A stretch of DNA of 64,000 nucleotides from NCBI RefSeq assembly GCF_014843845.1, contig NZ_JHQS01000014.1:1-64000 (forward strand). The letters run 5' to 3'. The first letter of the stretch is position 1. Each line of letters starts with the position of its first letter. This DNA is from Mesorhizobium amorphae. Its GTDB lineage: Bacteria; Pseudomonadota; Alphaproteobacteria; Rhizobiales; Rhizobiaceae. Shown piece after piece: positions 45,097 through 53,706 of this stretch. The notes beneath the pieces were generated by a model, which was given only the letters and a program-made list of their open reading frames with translations, was not told the origin of the DNA and did no database searches. The translations under genes and the position numbers were made by a program.

Positions 45097-46314
45097 CTAG
45101 GTTTCGCGCTTCGGGCCGAGCACGAACACTGTCGGGACGGCGAGCAACGTGGCAACCGCGCTGTAGGCAAAGACGCTAGCAACGCCGGCAGTATCCACCA
45201 GTAGTCCGCCGAAAATCGCGCCGGCTGCGATGGCCAACTGGAACGTTGCGGTCATTAGCGCACCGGCGCTTTCGGCCTGCTCGGGAGCGGCGCGCAGCAC
45301 CATCCACGTCTGTAACCCCACCGGCACTGCGCCGAAGGCAAAGCCCCATACGGCAACCGCAATCGCCGAGGCCGAGGCCGATGTTCCCATCGTCAGCAGC
45401 GAGACTGCGGCTATCGCTATGAGCAGGGGTGGCAGAGCCGCGACTGCCTTGAGGCTGTGCTTGCCCAGGAATGCGCCGGCCAAATTACCGAAGAAGCCGC
45501 CGATGCCAGAAGCGAGCAAGACTAGCGAGATGGTCTCGATATCGAGCGCGGGAACCCTCTCGAGAAAGGCGCGGATGTAGATGAAGCTGGCGAAGTGCCC
45601 AGAAGCAACCAGCAGGACGACCAAATACGCGACCCTGGTCGTTGGATTCTTGGCCGCATCCAGCAGACTGCGGAATGTAGCCACTTCAATCGGAGGCAGC
45701 GTCGGAATGGTTATGAGTTGGACCAGCAATGTAATGGCATTAACGAATACGGCGATCATGAAGGCGGTTCGCCATCCCCAGATCTCTCCGACATAAGCGC
45801 CGATAGGAGGTGCGCAAACGGTAGCGACGGAAACGCCGGTGATGATGATCGACATGGCGCGCGGCAGGAAGTGACTTGGAACGAGCCGCATCGCCAGCGC
45901 TGCCGAAATCGACCAGAACCCTCCGAGCGCTATGCCGAGCACGACACGCGCCGTCAGGAAAACCGGCAGTGACCAGGCGACCTCCGCCAGAACGTTGGAC
46001 AGGATCTGCAGCAGCGTCATCGCCCACATGACGATCTTGCGGTCCAGGCGCCTTGTAATGATGGCCATCGTCGGCGCCGAGATCGCCCCGGCGATTGCGG
46101 TCGCTGTCAGCGCCTGACCAGCCGCACCCTTGGTGATACCGAGATCATGCGCGAGTGGCGTCAGCACGCTGGCAGGCAGAAACTCTGCCGTCACCAGCCC
46201 GAAGGTGCCCAAGGCAAGCGAAATGACCGCACCCCATGCGGGACAAGACCGTTGATCGGGCTTTTCTGGGTCGTGCAGAGCAGCGTCCGTGAAGCCTGTC
46301 GCCGATTCGGCCAT
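45097..46314 (-). CDS. MFS transporter, arabinose/purine-efflux type
   Basis: A 405-residue major facilitator protein with about twelve helices. ALGTFGLVTAEFLPASVLTP opens TM1, and ITRRLDRKIVMWAMTLLQIL contains the loop 2-3 motif (G/R-x-x-x-D-R-K). The pattern fits the AraJ/NepI/YdhP drug-proton antiporter group. Substrate unknown. It is transcribed away from the P450 operon and is flanked by remnants, so it may be an isolated cargo gene. Confidence 0.87.
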   Translation of the reverse strand: MAESATGFTDAALHDPEKPDQRSCPAWGAVISLALGTFGLVTAEFLPASVLTPLAHDLGITKGAAGQALTATAIAGAISAPTMAIITRRLDRKIVMWAMTLLQILSNVLAEVAWSLPVFLTARVVLGIALGGFWSISAALAMRLVPSHFLPRAMSIIITGVSVATVCAPPIGAYVGEIWGWRTAFMIAVFVNAITLLVQLITIPTLPPIEVATFRSLLDAAKNPTTRVAYLVVLLVASGHFASFIYIRAFLERVPALDIETISLVLLASGIGGFFGNLAGAFLGKHSLKAVAALPPLLIAIAAVSLLTMGTSASASAIAVAVWGFAFGAVPVGLQTWMVLRAAPEQAESAGALMTATFQLAIAAGAIFGGLLVDTAGVASVFAYSAVATLLAVPTVFVLGPKRET

Positions 46315-46533
46315 GAATAAGCTCTTCAGTTTGAATGCGCTGCAACATCGGGGTGGATGGGTCGGCCCGCATCAGAGCCAGAAACGCCGTCTTTCCCGAC
46401 GGCGCTCAGCGACATGTTGTGACAGTGCGGCGTGCAATATCGATGCCGTTTCCTTGAGTCGGAGACGCTGTCGTCGAGGACGGGACAAGGTCCCGACGTT
46501 CGGCGGTAACGCTCGGTCACCAGAACCGAGAAA
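46315..46533. other. Stretch with an rpoN 3' fragment
   Basis: Apart from the rpoN-like segment at 46418-46482 nothing is recognised. It leads into the NifA-type promoter module. Confidence 0.4.
46418..46482 (-). pseudogene. rpoN 3' fragment duplicated
   Basis: GTGACAGTGCGGCGTGCAAT and GATGCCGTTTCCTTGAGTCG parallel the rpoN 3' region at 53811-53875 (GTGACGGTGCGGCGTGCTAC, GATGCCGGTTTCCTTGAGCC). It covers the RpoN-box codons (RRTVTKYREAM) on the minus strand. About 65 bp of similarity remain. Confidence 0.7.
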
Positions 46534-46549
46534 TGTCCGAAGCTGAACA
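46534..46549 (+). promoter_or_regulatory. NifA upstream activator site of the P450 operon
   Basis: TGTCCGAAGCTGAACA, an exact TGT-N10-ACA site, centred about 102 bp upstream of the -24/-12 element at 46636. Confidence 0.85.
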
Positions 46550-46635
46550 AGAATGTCGCAAGCCCGACCAAAAAGGCCGCCAAGGCTCGGCCACCGTTAC
46601 CCGGGCAAGTGGTGCAACGCAAACGGTGCGCTAAC

Positions 46636-46650
46636 CGGCACGCAACTTGC
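46636..46650 (+). promoter_or_regulatory. Sigma-54 promoter of the P450 operon
   Basis: CGGCACGCAACTTGC matches the consensus at all but the first base with exact spacing. The P450 ATG is about 168 bp downstream. Confidence 0.85.
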
Positions 46651-46818
46651 TCCGACAGTTTTGTCAGGGTGGCGTCAGCAGTGTGTGATGGAGCTCAGCG
46701 GTCATTGCCAATCTGTACAGCGTCTGATCCGGGACGTGTCCCGTGCTGGCAATCGACCTTGTGACCAGCCGTGCGATCCAATCGAGCGCAAGAACGCCTG
46801 ACGTTCAGGAGAAACCAA

Positions 46819-48036
46819 ATGACGATTAATGCGGTTCCAGATCATGTCCCGCCCGAAATGGTGAGGGACTTCAGTCTGTTTACGTCGCCTGGCATGGCGC
46901 CGACGCCCAACGGAGATCCGCACGCAGCTGTCGCTTGCGTCCATGCCGGCCCGCCGATCTTTTATTCGCCCTACAACACGCGCGATGGCCGGGGTACTTG
47001 GGTCATCACTCGCGCCGCAGACCAGCGCCGTGTGCTGCAGGACGCCGAAACCTTTTCCAGCCACCGCAGCATCTTCTCATCCGCGCTGGGCGAAAACTGG
47101 CCGATGATCCCGCTTGAACTCGATCCACCGGCCCATGGCGTCTTTCGCTCACTGCTCAATCCGCTGCTTTCGCCAAAGCGGGTGGTGGTATTGGAGCCGA
47201 AGGTCCGCGAGCGAGCGATCACGCTGATCCTTAGGATCGCCGCATCGGGCACAAGCTGCGACGTCATGAAGGATTTTGCCTTTCCTTTCACGGTCAGCAT
47301 CTTCCTTCGCCTTCTGGGGCTTCCGGATCACCGACTCGATACATTTGTCGGCTGGGCGAAAGATCTGCTCCACGGCGACGATGTGAAGCGACCGGCGGCG
47401 GCCCGGACTATTGTGGCCTTCATCGACGAACTTGCAACCAAGCGCCGCAAGGAACCGGTCGACGATTTCATGACTTTCATCGTGCAGGCACAGGTCGAGG
47501 GCCGCCGGCTGACCGAGGAGGAAGTCCGTGGTATCGGCGTGCTCGTGTTCATTGCGGGCCTCGACACGGTCGCGGCAGCTATAGGCTTTGGCTTGGCTTA
47601 TCTCGCGCGCAACATCAAAGATCAAGATTTGCTGCGGCGCGAACCGGACCGGATCGTGCTCGCAGCCGAAGAATTGCTGCGCGCCTATCCAAGCGTTCAG
47701 ATAATCCGAGTGGCAACCAAAGACATAGACTTCGAAGGCGCGCCGATCCGCAAGGGGGATTATGTTTCCTGCGCCGCGATGATTGCCAATCGTGACCCAG
47801 CGGAATTCGAATGCCCCAACACGGTCGATCTGGCGCGAGAGGACAACCGCCACGCTGCCTTTGGCTATGGTCCCCATCGTTGCCTTGGCTCACACCTTGC
47901 CCGGCGGGAGATTGTCATTGGCCTGGAGGAGTGGCTGGCGCGCATCCCGGCTTTCCGGATCCAGAACGCTACGGCACCCATTACCTCCGGCGGCCATCTA
48001 TTCGGGATCGAAAATCTGATCCTGGACTGGTCCTGA
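46819..48036 (+). CDS. Cytochrome P450 (CYP127-like)
   Basis: A 405-residue soluble P450 from ATG 46819 (CAGGAG upstream). It has the haem-Cys loop FGYGPHRCLGSHLARRE, the ExxR motif in LAAEELLRAYPSVQIIR, and the I-helix VFIAGLDTVAAAIGFGLAYL. From memory it resembles y4vG (CYP127A1) of NGR234, which also precedes SDR and luciferase-like genes. It is read from a NifA/sigma-54 promoter, so it should be expressed in bacteroids. A ferredoxin gene follows 44 bp downstream as the probable electron donor. Substrate unknown. Confidence 0.92.
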   Translation: MTINAVPDHVPPEMVRDFSLFTSPGMAPTPNGDPHAAVACVHAGPPIFYSPYNTRDGRGTWVITRAADQRRVLQDAETFSSHRSIFSSALGENWPMIPLELDPPAHGVFRSLLNPLLSPKRVVVLEPKVRERAITLILRIAASGTSCDVMKDFAFPFTVSIFLRLLGLPDHRLDTFVGWAKDLLHGDDVKRPAAARTIVAFIDELATKRRKEPVDDFMTFIVQAQVEGRRLTEEEVRGIGVLVFIAGLDTVAAAIGFGLAYLARNIKDQDLLRREPDRIVLAAEELLRAYPSVQIIRVATKDIDFEGAPIRKGDYVSCAAMIANRDPAEFECPNTVDLAREDNRHAAFGYGPHRCLGSHLARREIVIGLEEWLARIPAFRIQNATAPITSGGHLFGIENLILDWS

Positions 48037-48080
48037 CCAAGCCCGTCTCGGGCCGGGGCACAGACATTGGAGGTAGCGCT

Positions 48081-48326
48081 ATGCGCATTATTGTCCACAA
48101 AGCCAAATGCCAGGGTCACGCGCGATGCTCGGCGCAAGCGCCGGACGTCTTCAAGCTTGATGACGAGGGCTACATCCTGCCCGGTGACATTGAGGTTGCG
48201 GAGGGGGGGCAACTGCTTGCGTCACGGGGTGCGCGATCCTGCCCCGAACGTGCGCTGGAACTCGACCCTACACCCGCTGCGCGGGTTGTACCGGACGCCA
48301 TTGAACCAAGAGTCTGGCGGGCTTGA
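48081..48326 (+). CDS. P450-type ferredoxin ([3Fe-4S]/[4Fe-4S])
   Basis: An 81-residue ferredoxin from ATG 48081 (TTGGAGGTAGCGCT upstream). Cluster ligands are in CQGHARCSAQAPDVF and the later RSCPERAL (C-x5-C...CP), the single-cluster type that donates electrons to bacterial P450s. It is placed directly after the P450 gene. Confidence 0.9.
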   Translation: MRIIVHKAKCQGHARCSAQAPDVFKLDDEGYILPGDIEVAEGGQLLASRGARSCPERALELDPTPAARVVPDAIEPRVWRA

Positions 48327-48502
48327 ATGGGGATCGACCCTGTGGCCGCATACTGAAAGACGGCAGGCGGCCTCTGTCCCACCCCTCCTCCTCGTCGAAC
48401 TGCGCAGGAGGCATCTCCGGCGTCGAGGTGCTCCCATGATGCGACCGGCGGGCGGGGCTTTGCGAAACATCTTTTCCTATCAGGGAATTTGCGGCAGAGA
48501 CG

Positions 48503-49042
48503 ATGGACCAGGCAAAAATTAACGAATTACTCGACCGTGAGGCGATCCGCGACTGCCTCTATCGATACTGCCGGGGGATAGACCGCGCGGATGAGGCGGC
48601 GTTGCGCAGCGCGTACTGGCCCGATGCGCATGACAATCACGGGGCCTATTGCGGCTCTGCAGAGGGCTTCATCCGGTTTGCGCTCGGTGTCTTCAAGACC
48701 GAGCCTCGCAACATCCATCAGATCACGAACATCCTGATCGAATTCATCAGCTCGGCAACGGCTGCGGTTGAGAGCTATTTCACCGCGCTGCAACACGGAC
48801 CTGACAAAGACGGAGAAGTACGCCAGACACTCCTCTGCGGCCGCTACTGCGATCTGTTTCAGAAGAGGGAAGGGGAGTGGCGGATTGCCGAACGGACGGT
48901 GGTCTACGATTGGCTCGAGGAGCAGATCCCACCAGCGGTCCTTGAGGCAGAACGGTTCGGCCCGCGACAGCCGATTGGAGCACCTCATCCGCACGATCCG
49001 GTCTACGCGCTCGGGAAGCGTCGCATTCCTTTTTCGCCATGA
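48503..49042 (+). CDS. NTF2/SnoaL-like protein
   Basis: A 179-residue protein of the NTF2-like superfamily: [40 protein letters not shown], and the sheet residues [20 protein letters not shown]. SnoaL-like proteins of this kind include dehydratases, isomerases and hydroxylases of small molecules. It lies 176 bp after the ferredoxin in the same direction. The reaction is unknown; an isomerase or dehydratase acting between the P450 and SDR steps is possible. Confidence 0.83.
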   Translation: MDQAKINELLDREAIRDCLYRYCRGIDRADEAALRSAYWPDAHDNHGAYCGSAEGFIRFALGVFKTEPRNIHQITNILIEFISSATAAVESYFTALQHGPDKDGEVRQTLLCGRYCDLFQKREGEWRIAERTVVYDWLEEQIPPAVLEAERFGPRQPIGAPHPHDPVYALGKRRIPFSP

Positions 49043-49149
49043 TGCCTTCAGAGATTTCGAACGGGAGATCCGCGTCGGCCGAGGGGACAAGAGACTATGA
49101 CAACTTTGCAATGTTACAGCGCGCCCGGCGAAAGCCTGCCCGGTGAAGA

Positions 49150-49460
49150 TGCGGCCGGCAGGATTGCCTTTCCGCCCGCGAAGGCTTGACCGTGACAGCG
49201 ATCAGTTCTGTCGCCACGAGCCTGCTGACGACGCTGGTGTGCATCGATTTGCGGGATTACGGCAGAGCCGTTCATCAAGGTAAGTGCCTGTCCTCGGCGG
49301 GACCCTCACCAGCTTCGACTGCCAAATCGAGAGTTGGACCGCTGCCGAAACGCACGACGTCTATGTGGGGTCGCAACTGTCTGTCACCCGGGCGGGCTGC
49401 TTTACCTCATTCCGCCGCCCAACGGGTGATGGGCTGAGATCGCTGAGGCTCGTCGCGGAG
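49150..49460 (+). pseudogene. Flavin reductase (HpaC-type) remnant
   Basis: LTVTAISSVATSLLTTLVCI then DLRDYGRAVHQG is the FMN-binding start of flavin-reductase-like proteins. After a deletion the end of the domain appears in another frame as VLGGTLTSFDCQIESWTAAE and THDVYVGSQLSV. The middle (~70 residues) and the extreme N-terminus are missing. It would have supplied reduced flavin to the luciferase-like enzyme in the same operon. Confidence 0.65.
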
Positions 49461-49466
49461 AAGCTC

Positions 49467-51068
49467 ATGAAGCAGGCAGGACGCATCGTCATCATTACAG
49501 GCGCCGCCGGCGGGATCGGCCGAGCCCTGGTCGATATTCTTGCCGGGGACGGACACACTGTTGTTGCGGTGGACCTTCCGGGCAGCGGCGTCGTTGAATT
49601 GGCTCGTGGTCTCGGCTACCCGCATCTCGGCCTCGAGTGCGATGTCTCGCGAGAGGAGGATATTCTCGCGCTTTACGGCCGGGTCGAAGCACAGTTCGCT
49701 GAGATCGGCGTCCTCATCAACAACGCAGCGGTGGGACCCACCATGGCTGCGACTGTCGACACCGGCGTCGACGCCTTCCGACGCCGCCTGGCAGTAAACC
49801 TAATTGGGCCGTTCGTCATGGCTCGCGAAGCGGCGAGACGCATGAGGCGAGGCGGTGCCATCGTCAACGTCGCTTCCATGGCAGGCATGGTCGGCAATCC
49901 CAAGCGTAATGCCTACGCAGCCTCGAAAGCAGGCCTGATCTCGTTGACGAGGTCGCTTGCATGCGAGTGGGCGTCTCGTGGCATCCGCGTGACGGCGGTA
50001 GCACCGGGCTACGTGCGCACGCCGATGGTCGCAGAACTGGAACGCGCGGGCAAAGTGGACCTCGACGCGGTGCGCCGCCGTGTGCCGATGGGGCGCTTGG
50101 CGCGGCCCGACGAGATCGCCCGCGCCGTGCGTTTTCTGGCCAGCACGCAGGCGCGCCACATCACCGGATCGGTGCTCGCGGTCGACGGCGGCTGGATGTC
50201 ATTCAACCAACCGGGGGATGCGCACCCACCGGTGGATGGGACGCCCCGAGCCGAACTCTCCTGTCCGGCCGAACGCACCGACGCGCGAATCGTGCTCGTC
50301 ACGGGCGGCGCGAACGGCATAGGCGAGGCCGTCGTTCGCCGCTTTGCCGCCAACGGCGATACCGTCGTGATTGCTGATAGAGATGGCGCTGCAGCGGCAG
50401 AGCTCGCTGGATTGCTCGACAGCAAGACCCCGGCCAAATCCGTGGACGTGGCCGTTGAGAGCGAGGTGGTGGCGCTGTTCGAGGAGCTGCGGGGACGGTT
50501 CGGGCGCATCGATGTGCTCGTCAACGGTGCTGCTGTCGCCGACACTTGGTTGTCGGGGCTCAAACAAATACCGCAACAGATCGAACACGTCCTGGATGTC
50601 AATCTTACCGGCGCCTTCACCTGTGCGCGCGAGGCGATCAAGGCGATGTGCCCTGGCGGAGTGATCCTCAACCTCGGATCGGTCAACCACTTTCTGCCGT
50701 TCGCGCCGCGCCATGCCTACAGCGCCTCCAAGGCGGGGATGGACATTCTGACCCGATGTATGGCGGCCGAACTCGGACCGGTAGGGATTCGAACAGCCAC
50801 CGTTGCTCCTGGCTACATCCGCACGCCTGCACTTGCTCAGTTGGCGAAAGCCGGCCGCATCGACTCGACAGCAATCGGACGACGCATCCCCACGGGCACG
50901 ACGGGACGGCCAGAAGACGTCGCAGATGCGGCGTTCTTCCTTGCTTCGTCTGACGCCTCATACATCAACGGCTCGATCCTCTACGTGGACGGCGGTTGGA
51001 CCTCGTTCGGTGATGCGGGAAACGCCTGTGAACTCTATGACGAATGTTTTGCGGAGGCCGTGGGTTGA
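49467..51068 (+). CDS. Double short-chain dehydrogenase fusion (y4vI-like)
   Basis: A 533-residue protein from ATG 49467 (GCGGAGAAGCTC upstream) made of two complete SDR domains. Domain 1 (~1-250): TGAAGGIGRA and catalytic YAASKAG. Domain 2 (~275-533): TGGANGIGEA and YSASKAG, ending GSILYVDGGWTSF. Each has its own Ser/Tyr/Lys set, so both may be active. From memory a similar double SDR (y4vI) follows the P450 gene in NGR234. Expected to oxidise or reduce an alcohol/ketone intermediate of the P450 pathway. Confidence 0.92.
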   Translation: MKQAGRIVIITGAAGGIGRALVDILAGDGHTVVAVDLPGSGVVELARGLGYPHLGLECDVSREEDILALYGRVEAQFAEIGVLINNAAVGPTMAATVDTGVDAFRRRLAVNLIGPFVMAREAARRMRRGGAIVNVASMAGMVGNPKRNAYAASKAGLISLTRSLACEWASRGIRVTAVAPGYVRTPMVAELERAGKVDLDAVRRRVPMGRLARPDEIARAVRFLASTQARHITGSVLAVDGGWMSFNQPGDAHPPVDGTPRAELSCPAERTDARIVLVTGGANGIGEAVVRRFAANGDTVVIADRDGAAAAELAGLLDSKTPAKSVDVAVESEVVALFEELRGRFGRIDVLVNGAAVADTWLSGLKQIPQQIEHVLDVNLTGAFTCAREAIKAMCPGGVILNLGSVNHFLPFAPRHAYSASKAGMDILTRCMAAELGPVGIRTATVAPGYIRTPALAQLAKAGRIDSTAIGRRIPTGTTGRPEDVADAAFFLASSDASYINGSILYVDGGWTSFGDAGNACELYDECFAEAVG

Positions 51069-51346
51069 TTATCGACCAATCGCCAGCCGACGGGCTGCGG
51101 CTCATCGAAGCCGAGGACGTCCAGAGCTTCAGGCTTCGGCTGCGCGCGCCCGCGCTTCCTGCAATCGAGCATGTCATCTTCGGCCATGACGAAAACGTCC
51201 TCATCGCGGTCGAAGCGGTTCCAACCGCTCGGGGCGCGCCTGCAACCGCCGAATGGCGAGCGGTTTGCTGCAAGAATACGCCGCCGCCAAGGGCTGGATC
51301 GACGCTGCGGCCAATGCCTTCTGTGCGCATGCCGGGCGCTGCCCCT
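51069..51346 (+). pseudogene. Small unrecognised gene, possibly frameshifted
   Basis: Directly after the SDR stop a frame reads IIDQSPADGLRLIEAEDVQS and ALPAIEHVIFGHDENVLIAV. A second frame then carries MASGLLQEYAAAKGWIDAAA and NAFCAHAGRCP before a stop. The two halves look like one ~90-residue protein split by a frameshift near 51235. Family unknown. Confidence 0.4.
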
Positions 51347-51381
51347 GACCGGCAAACTCCCTCTGTAAACAAGGAAGCACC

Positions 51382-52434
51382 ATGGAATTCGCGACCTTCA
51401 TCCTGGCCGCCCAGCGCGGCTATCATCAATCGTCCGATAGCGTCATCCGCAACTCCATTGAGCAGGCTGTCGTATCCGAGCAGGCTGGCTTCGATACCGC
51501 GTGGTTCGCGGAGCACCACTTCAACAATTACAGCCTGATTCCCTCGCCCTTGATGATGGTGGCGCACTGCGCCGGCGTGACGAGCACCATTCGCCTTGGC
51601 ACCGCCGTCTGCGTGCTGCCGCTTTATCAACCTCAGCGCCTACTTTCCGAGATCGGCTTCGCCGACATCGTTGCGAACGGCCGTCTCGAGCTCGGCGTCG
51701 GCTTGGGATACCAGCAATTCGAGTTCGAGCGCTTTGGTGTAAATGTCGATGAGGCGCCGGCCGTCTTCTCGGAATACTTGGACATCCTTCTGAAGGGCCT
51801 CAACCAAGACATCTTCGAGCACGACGGCCAGTATGAGAGCATACCCCCGACAGCGATTTCGGTGCGCACCGTCCAGAAGCCGACACCGCCGATCTGGATC
51901 GCCGGCGGGTCCGCGCGCATGCGCAGGGCCTATCGTGAGGGACACAATTTCTTTGTCACAGCATTCCACAATGGCTTGGAGACTTTGAGCACGCTGCGCG
52001 AATCCATCAAGAGGGCGGCGGCTTCCGCAGGTAAGAATGTCACGGACGCCAAGATATCGCTACTGCGCTGCTGCTATGCCAGCGACGACGAGGCAGAGAT
52101 CAACAGCTATCTCGACAATGCCCGCTTCCAGCGCCGGCTGTCTGAAGCACTGCATCAGCGCCGCCAGCAGAGCCTGGACGGCTATCTGCTGCAGGAAACG
52201 CCGACGCAGCAGGACCTGTCATTCGAGACGATGCGCGAGAACCTGCCGATCGGCAGCGTGAATCGCGTGATTGATCGCCTATTGGAAGAGGTGGATATCT
52301 TGAAACCGGACCAGATCGCAATTCAGACCCAGTTGGGGGATTTCGACCAAAAGACAATGTTGCGCCAGATCGAGCTCTGGGGAGACAAGATCATCCCGGC
52401 GGTCAACAAGTCGCTCGCTCATGCGGGGGGGTAA
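51382..52434 (+). CDS. Luciferase-like flavin monooxygenase (y4vJ-like)
   Basis: A 350-residue LLM-class flavin monooxygenase: MEFATFILAAQRGYHQSSDS, FDTAWFAEHHFNNYSLIPSP, IRLGTAVCVLPLYQPQRLLS, GRLELGVGLGYQQFEFERFG and PTPPIWIAGGSARMRRAYRE. It needs reduced FMN from a separate reductase; the only reductase-like gene in the operon is broken (49150-49460). It is the last gene of the P450 operon. It is distinct from the luciferase-like protein at 5236. Confidence 0.88.
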   Translation: MEFATFILAAQRGYHQSSDSVIRNSIEQAVVSEQAGFDTAWFAEHHFNNYSLIPSPLMMVAHCAGVTSTIRLGTAVCVLPLYQPQRLLSEIGFADIVANGRLELGVGLGYQQFEFERFGVNVDEAPAVFSEYLDILLKGLNQDIFEHDGQYESIPPTAISVRTVQKPTPPIWIAGGSARMRRAYREGHNFFVTAFHNGLETLSTLRESIKRAAASAGKNVTDAKISLLRCCYASDDEAEINSYLDNARFQRRLSEALHQRRQQSLDGYLLQETPTQQDLSFETMRENLPIGSVNRVIDRLLEEVDILKPDQIAIQTQLGDFDQKTMLRQIELWGDKIIPAVNKSLAHAGG

Positions 52435-52677
52435 AATCCGCAACGGCCTGAACTCTCACCTCGGCTGGTTGGTCGTTTCGAAAGATAGAAGCGCGCGGTC
52501 AACAGCAGGGACGGAGCCTAGAGGTCGCTCGCCGCGACAGGTTCAGGGGGGCCTATGTCAAAGGTTTGTCAAAAGAATGCCGTGCCCCGGCTTCCATCGC
52601 TGTTGCCGCGGCCTCCGGCCGGAACGCAGCGTTCACCGTGCCGTACGCACAGTGACGACGCAGCTTCAGCATGGTGG
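52435..52677. other. Gap upstream of fdxB-nifQ
   Basis: No gene recognised. Two TGTCAAA direct half-sites near 52555-52570 lie upstream of the sigma-54 element, but an exact TGT-N10-ACA site is not present. Confidence 0.4.
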
Positions 52678-52692
52678 TGGCACGACGTGCGC
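52678..52692 (+). promoter_or_regulatory. Sigma-54 promoter of fdxB-nifQ
   Basis: TGGCACGACGTGCGC has a perfect -24 box and GG-N10-GC spacing with a weak -12 (GCGC). It is 42 bp upstream of the fdxB ATG. Confidence 0.6.
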
Positions 52693-52733
52693 CCTGCAGC
52701 TGCAAGAAAGCTCGCTGCGTTGGAGAATTCCCG

Positions 52734-53073
52734 ATGAGCGGTTTCGTCACCCGCGACGGCTCCAGATGGATGCCGGAATTGACCGCTATCGACGGCATGA
52801 CCCTGCATCGGCTGCGGCCGCTGTTTCAAGGTCTGCTCACGCCATGTCATGCACCTTTACGGCGTCGATGACGCGGGTGAGATTTTCGGCGCCTGCGCCG
52901 GCGAGGACGACGATTTCGATGGCGAGCTCAATCGCATGATCATGGTCGTCGACCACGCCGGTCGCTGCACTGGCTGCGGTGTCTGCGCCTCCGTCTGCTC
53001 GAAGAGCTGCCAGACCCATATTGCGGCTGACAAGGTCGCCGCACGCTGGAGGATAAACCAGGAGAACGCCACC
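52734..53073 (+). pseudogene. fdxB: Nif-specific ferredoxin FdxB (ferredoxin III), frameshifted
   Basis: From ATG 52734 (TTGGAGA upstream) the frame gives FVTRDGSRWMPELTAIDGM. One extra C near 52800 then shifts the frame; correcting it restores MTCIGCGRCFKVCSRHVMHL. The rest continues as GVDDAGEIFGACAGEDDDFD and CTGCGVCASVCSKSCQTH, the second cluster. After the last Cys there is no stop and the frame runs into nifQ. FdxB-type ferredoxins are nif-specific 2[4Fe-4S] proteins. A single-base sequencing error is possible. Confidence 0.8.
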
Positions 53074-53694
53074 ATGTTCGCCCATCACAATTGCCGGCTC
53101 AGCGCCCGCCAATGGCCGCGCATCGAGCTGGAGAGGAGATTCGACCAGCATGTGCTTGCGTGTGTGCTTTCGCGTGCGCTCGAGGAGGTCGAGGCCGGCG
53201 AGGCGACGGCGACGGAGGCGACCGGCCTTTCGCACGCCGAGCTGCGCAACGTCCTGCCCCGCGGTTTCCCCGCTGCTGCTGTCAACGCCTTCGCCTTGAA
53301 AGAGGTGAGCGACCCCGAGCCCGACATGGAGGAAGAACTTCTGCGCGGCCTGCTGCTGGCTCATGCCCGGCCGGGCGACCCGGCGAGCACCCGCTTCGCC
53401 AAGATCATCGCGCGACGTGCCATGCGCGATGATCATCTGTGGCAGGACCTTGGCCTTTTCAATCGGGCCGAGCTCAGCCGCCTGCTTGCCACGCATTTTC
53501 CGACGCTGGCAGCCGGCAACACCCAGAACATGAAATGGAAGAGGTACTTTTACCGCAAGCTCTGCGAGGCGGAAGGTTTTTCGCTATGCACCGCGCCCAG
53601 TTGCCGGGAATGCAACGATTTCGAAAACTGCTTCGGCCCGGAGGAAGGCGAAAGCCGCCTCGCACGCATTAAGAACGGGATCGCTCTGGATTAA
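53074..53694 (+). CDS. nifQ: Molybdenum-delivery protein NifQ
   Basis: A 206-residue protein that supplies Mo for FeMo-co. The C-terminal signature CTAPSCRECNDFENC (C-x4-C-x2-C-x5-C) and MKWKRYFYRKLCEAEGF are diagnostic. ATG 53074 has GGAGAACGCCACC upstream. The frame is open from 52849 through the C-terminal half of FdxB, so an FdxB-NifQ fusion could also be made. It is probably transcribed from the promoter at 52678. Confidence 0.92.
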   Translation: MFAHHNCRLSARQWPRIELERRFDQHVLACVLSRALEEVEAGEATATEATGLSHAELRNVLPRGFPAAAVNAFALKEVSDPEPDMEEELLRGLLLAHARPGDPASTRFAKIIARRAMRDDHLWQDLGLFNRAELSRLLATHFPTLAAGNTQNMKWKRYFYRKLCEAEGFSLCTAPSCRECNDFENCFGPEEGESRLARIKNGIALD

Positions 53695-53706
53695 GCGCCG
53701 CTTTCG

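Larger units (their letters stand above)
46534..46700 (+). repeat. NifA promoter module, copy A
   Basis: This ~165-bp stretch is colinear with 56793-56960: both hold TGTCCGAA-N2-TG-N-ACA, TGTCGCAAGCCCGACC, GGCCGCCAAGGC, GGCACGCAA-N-TTGC and GAGCTCAGCGG in the same order and spacing. It is a duplicated promoter region, now in front of the P450 operon. Confidence 0.85.
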
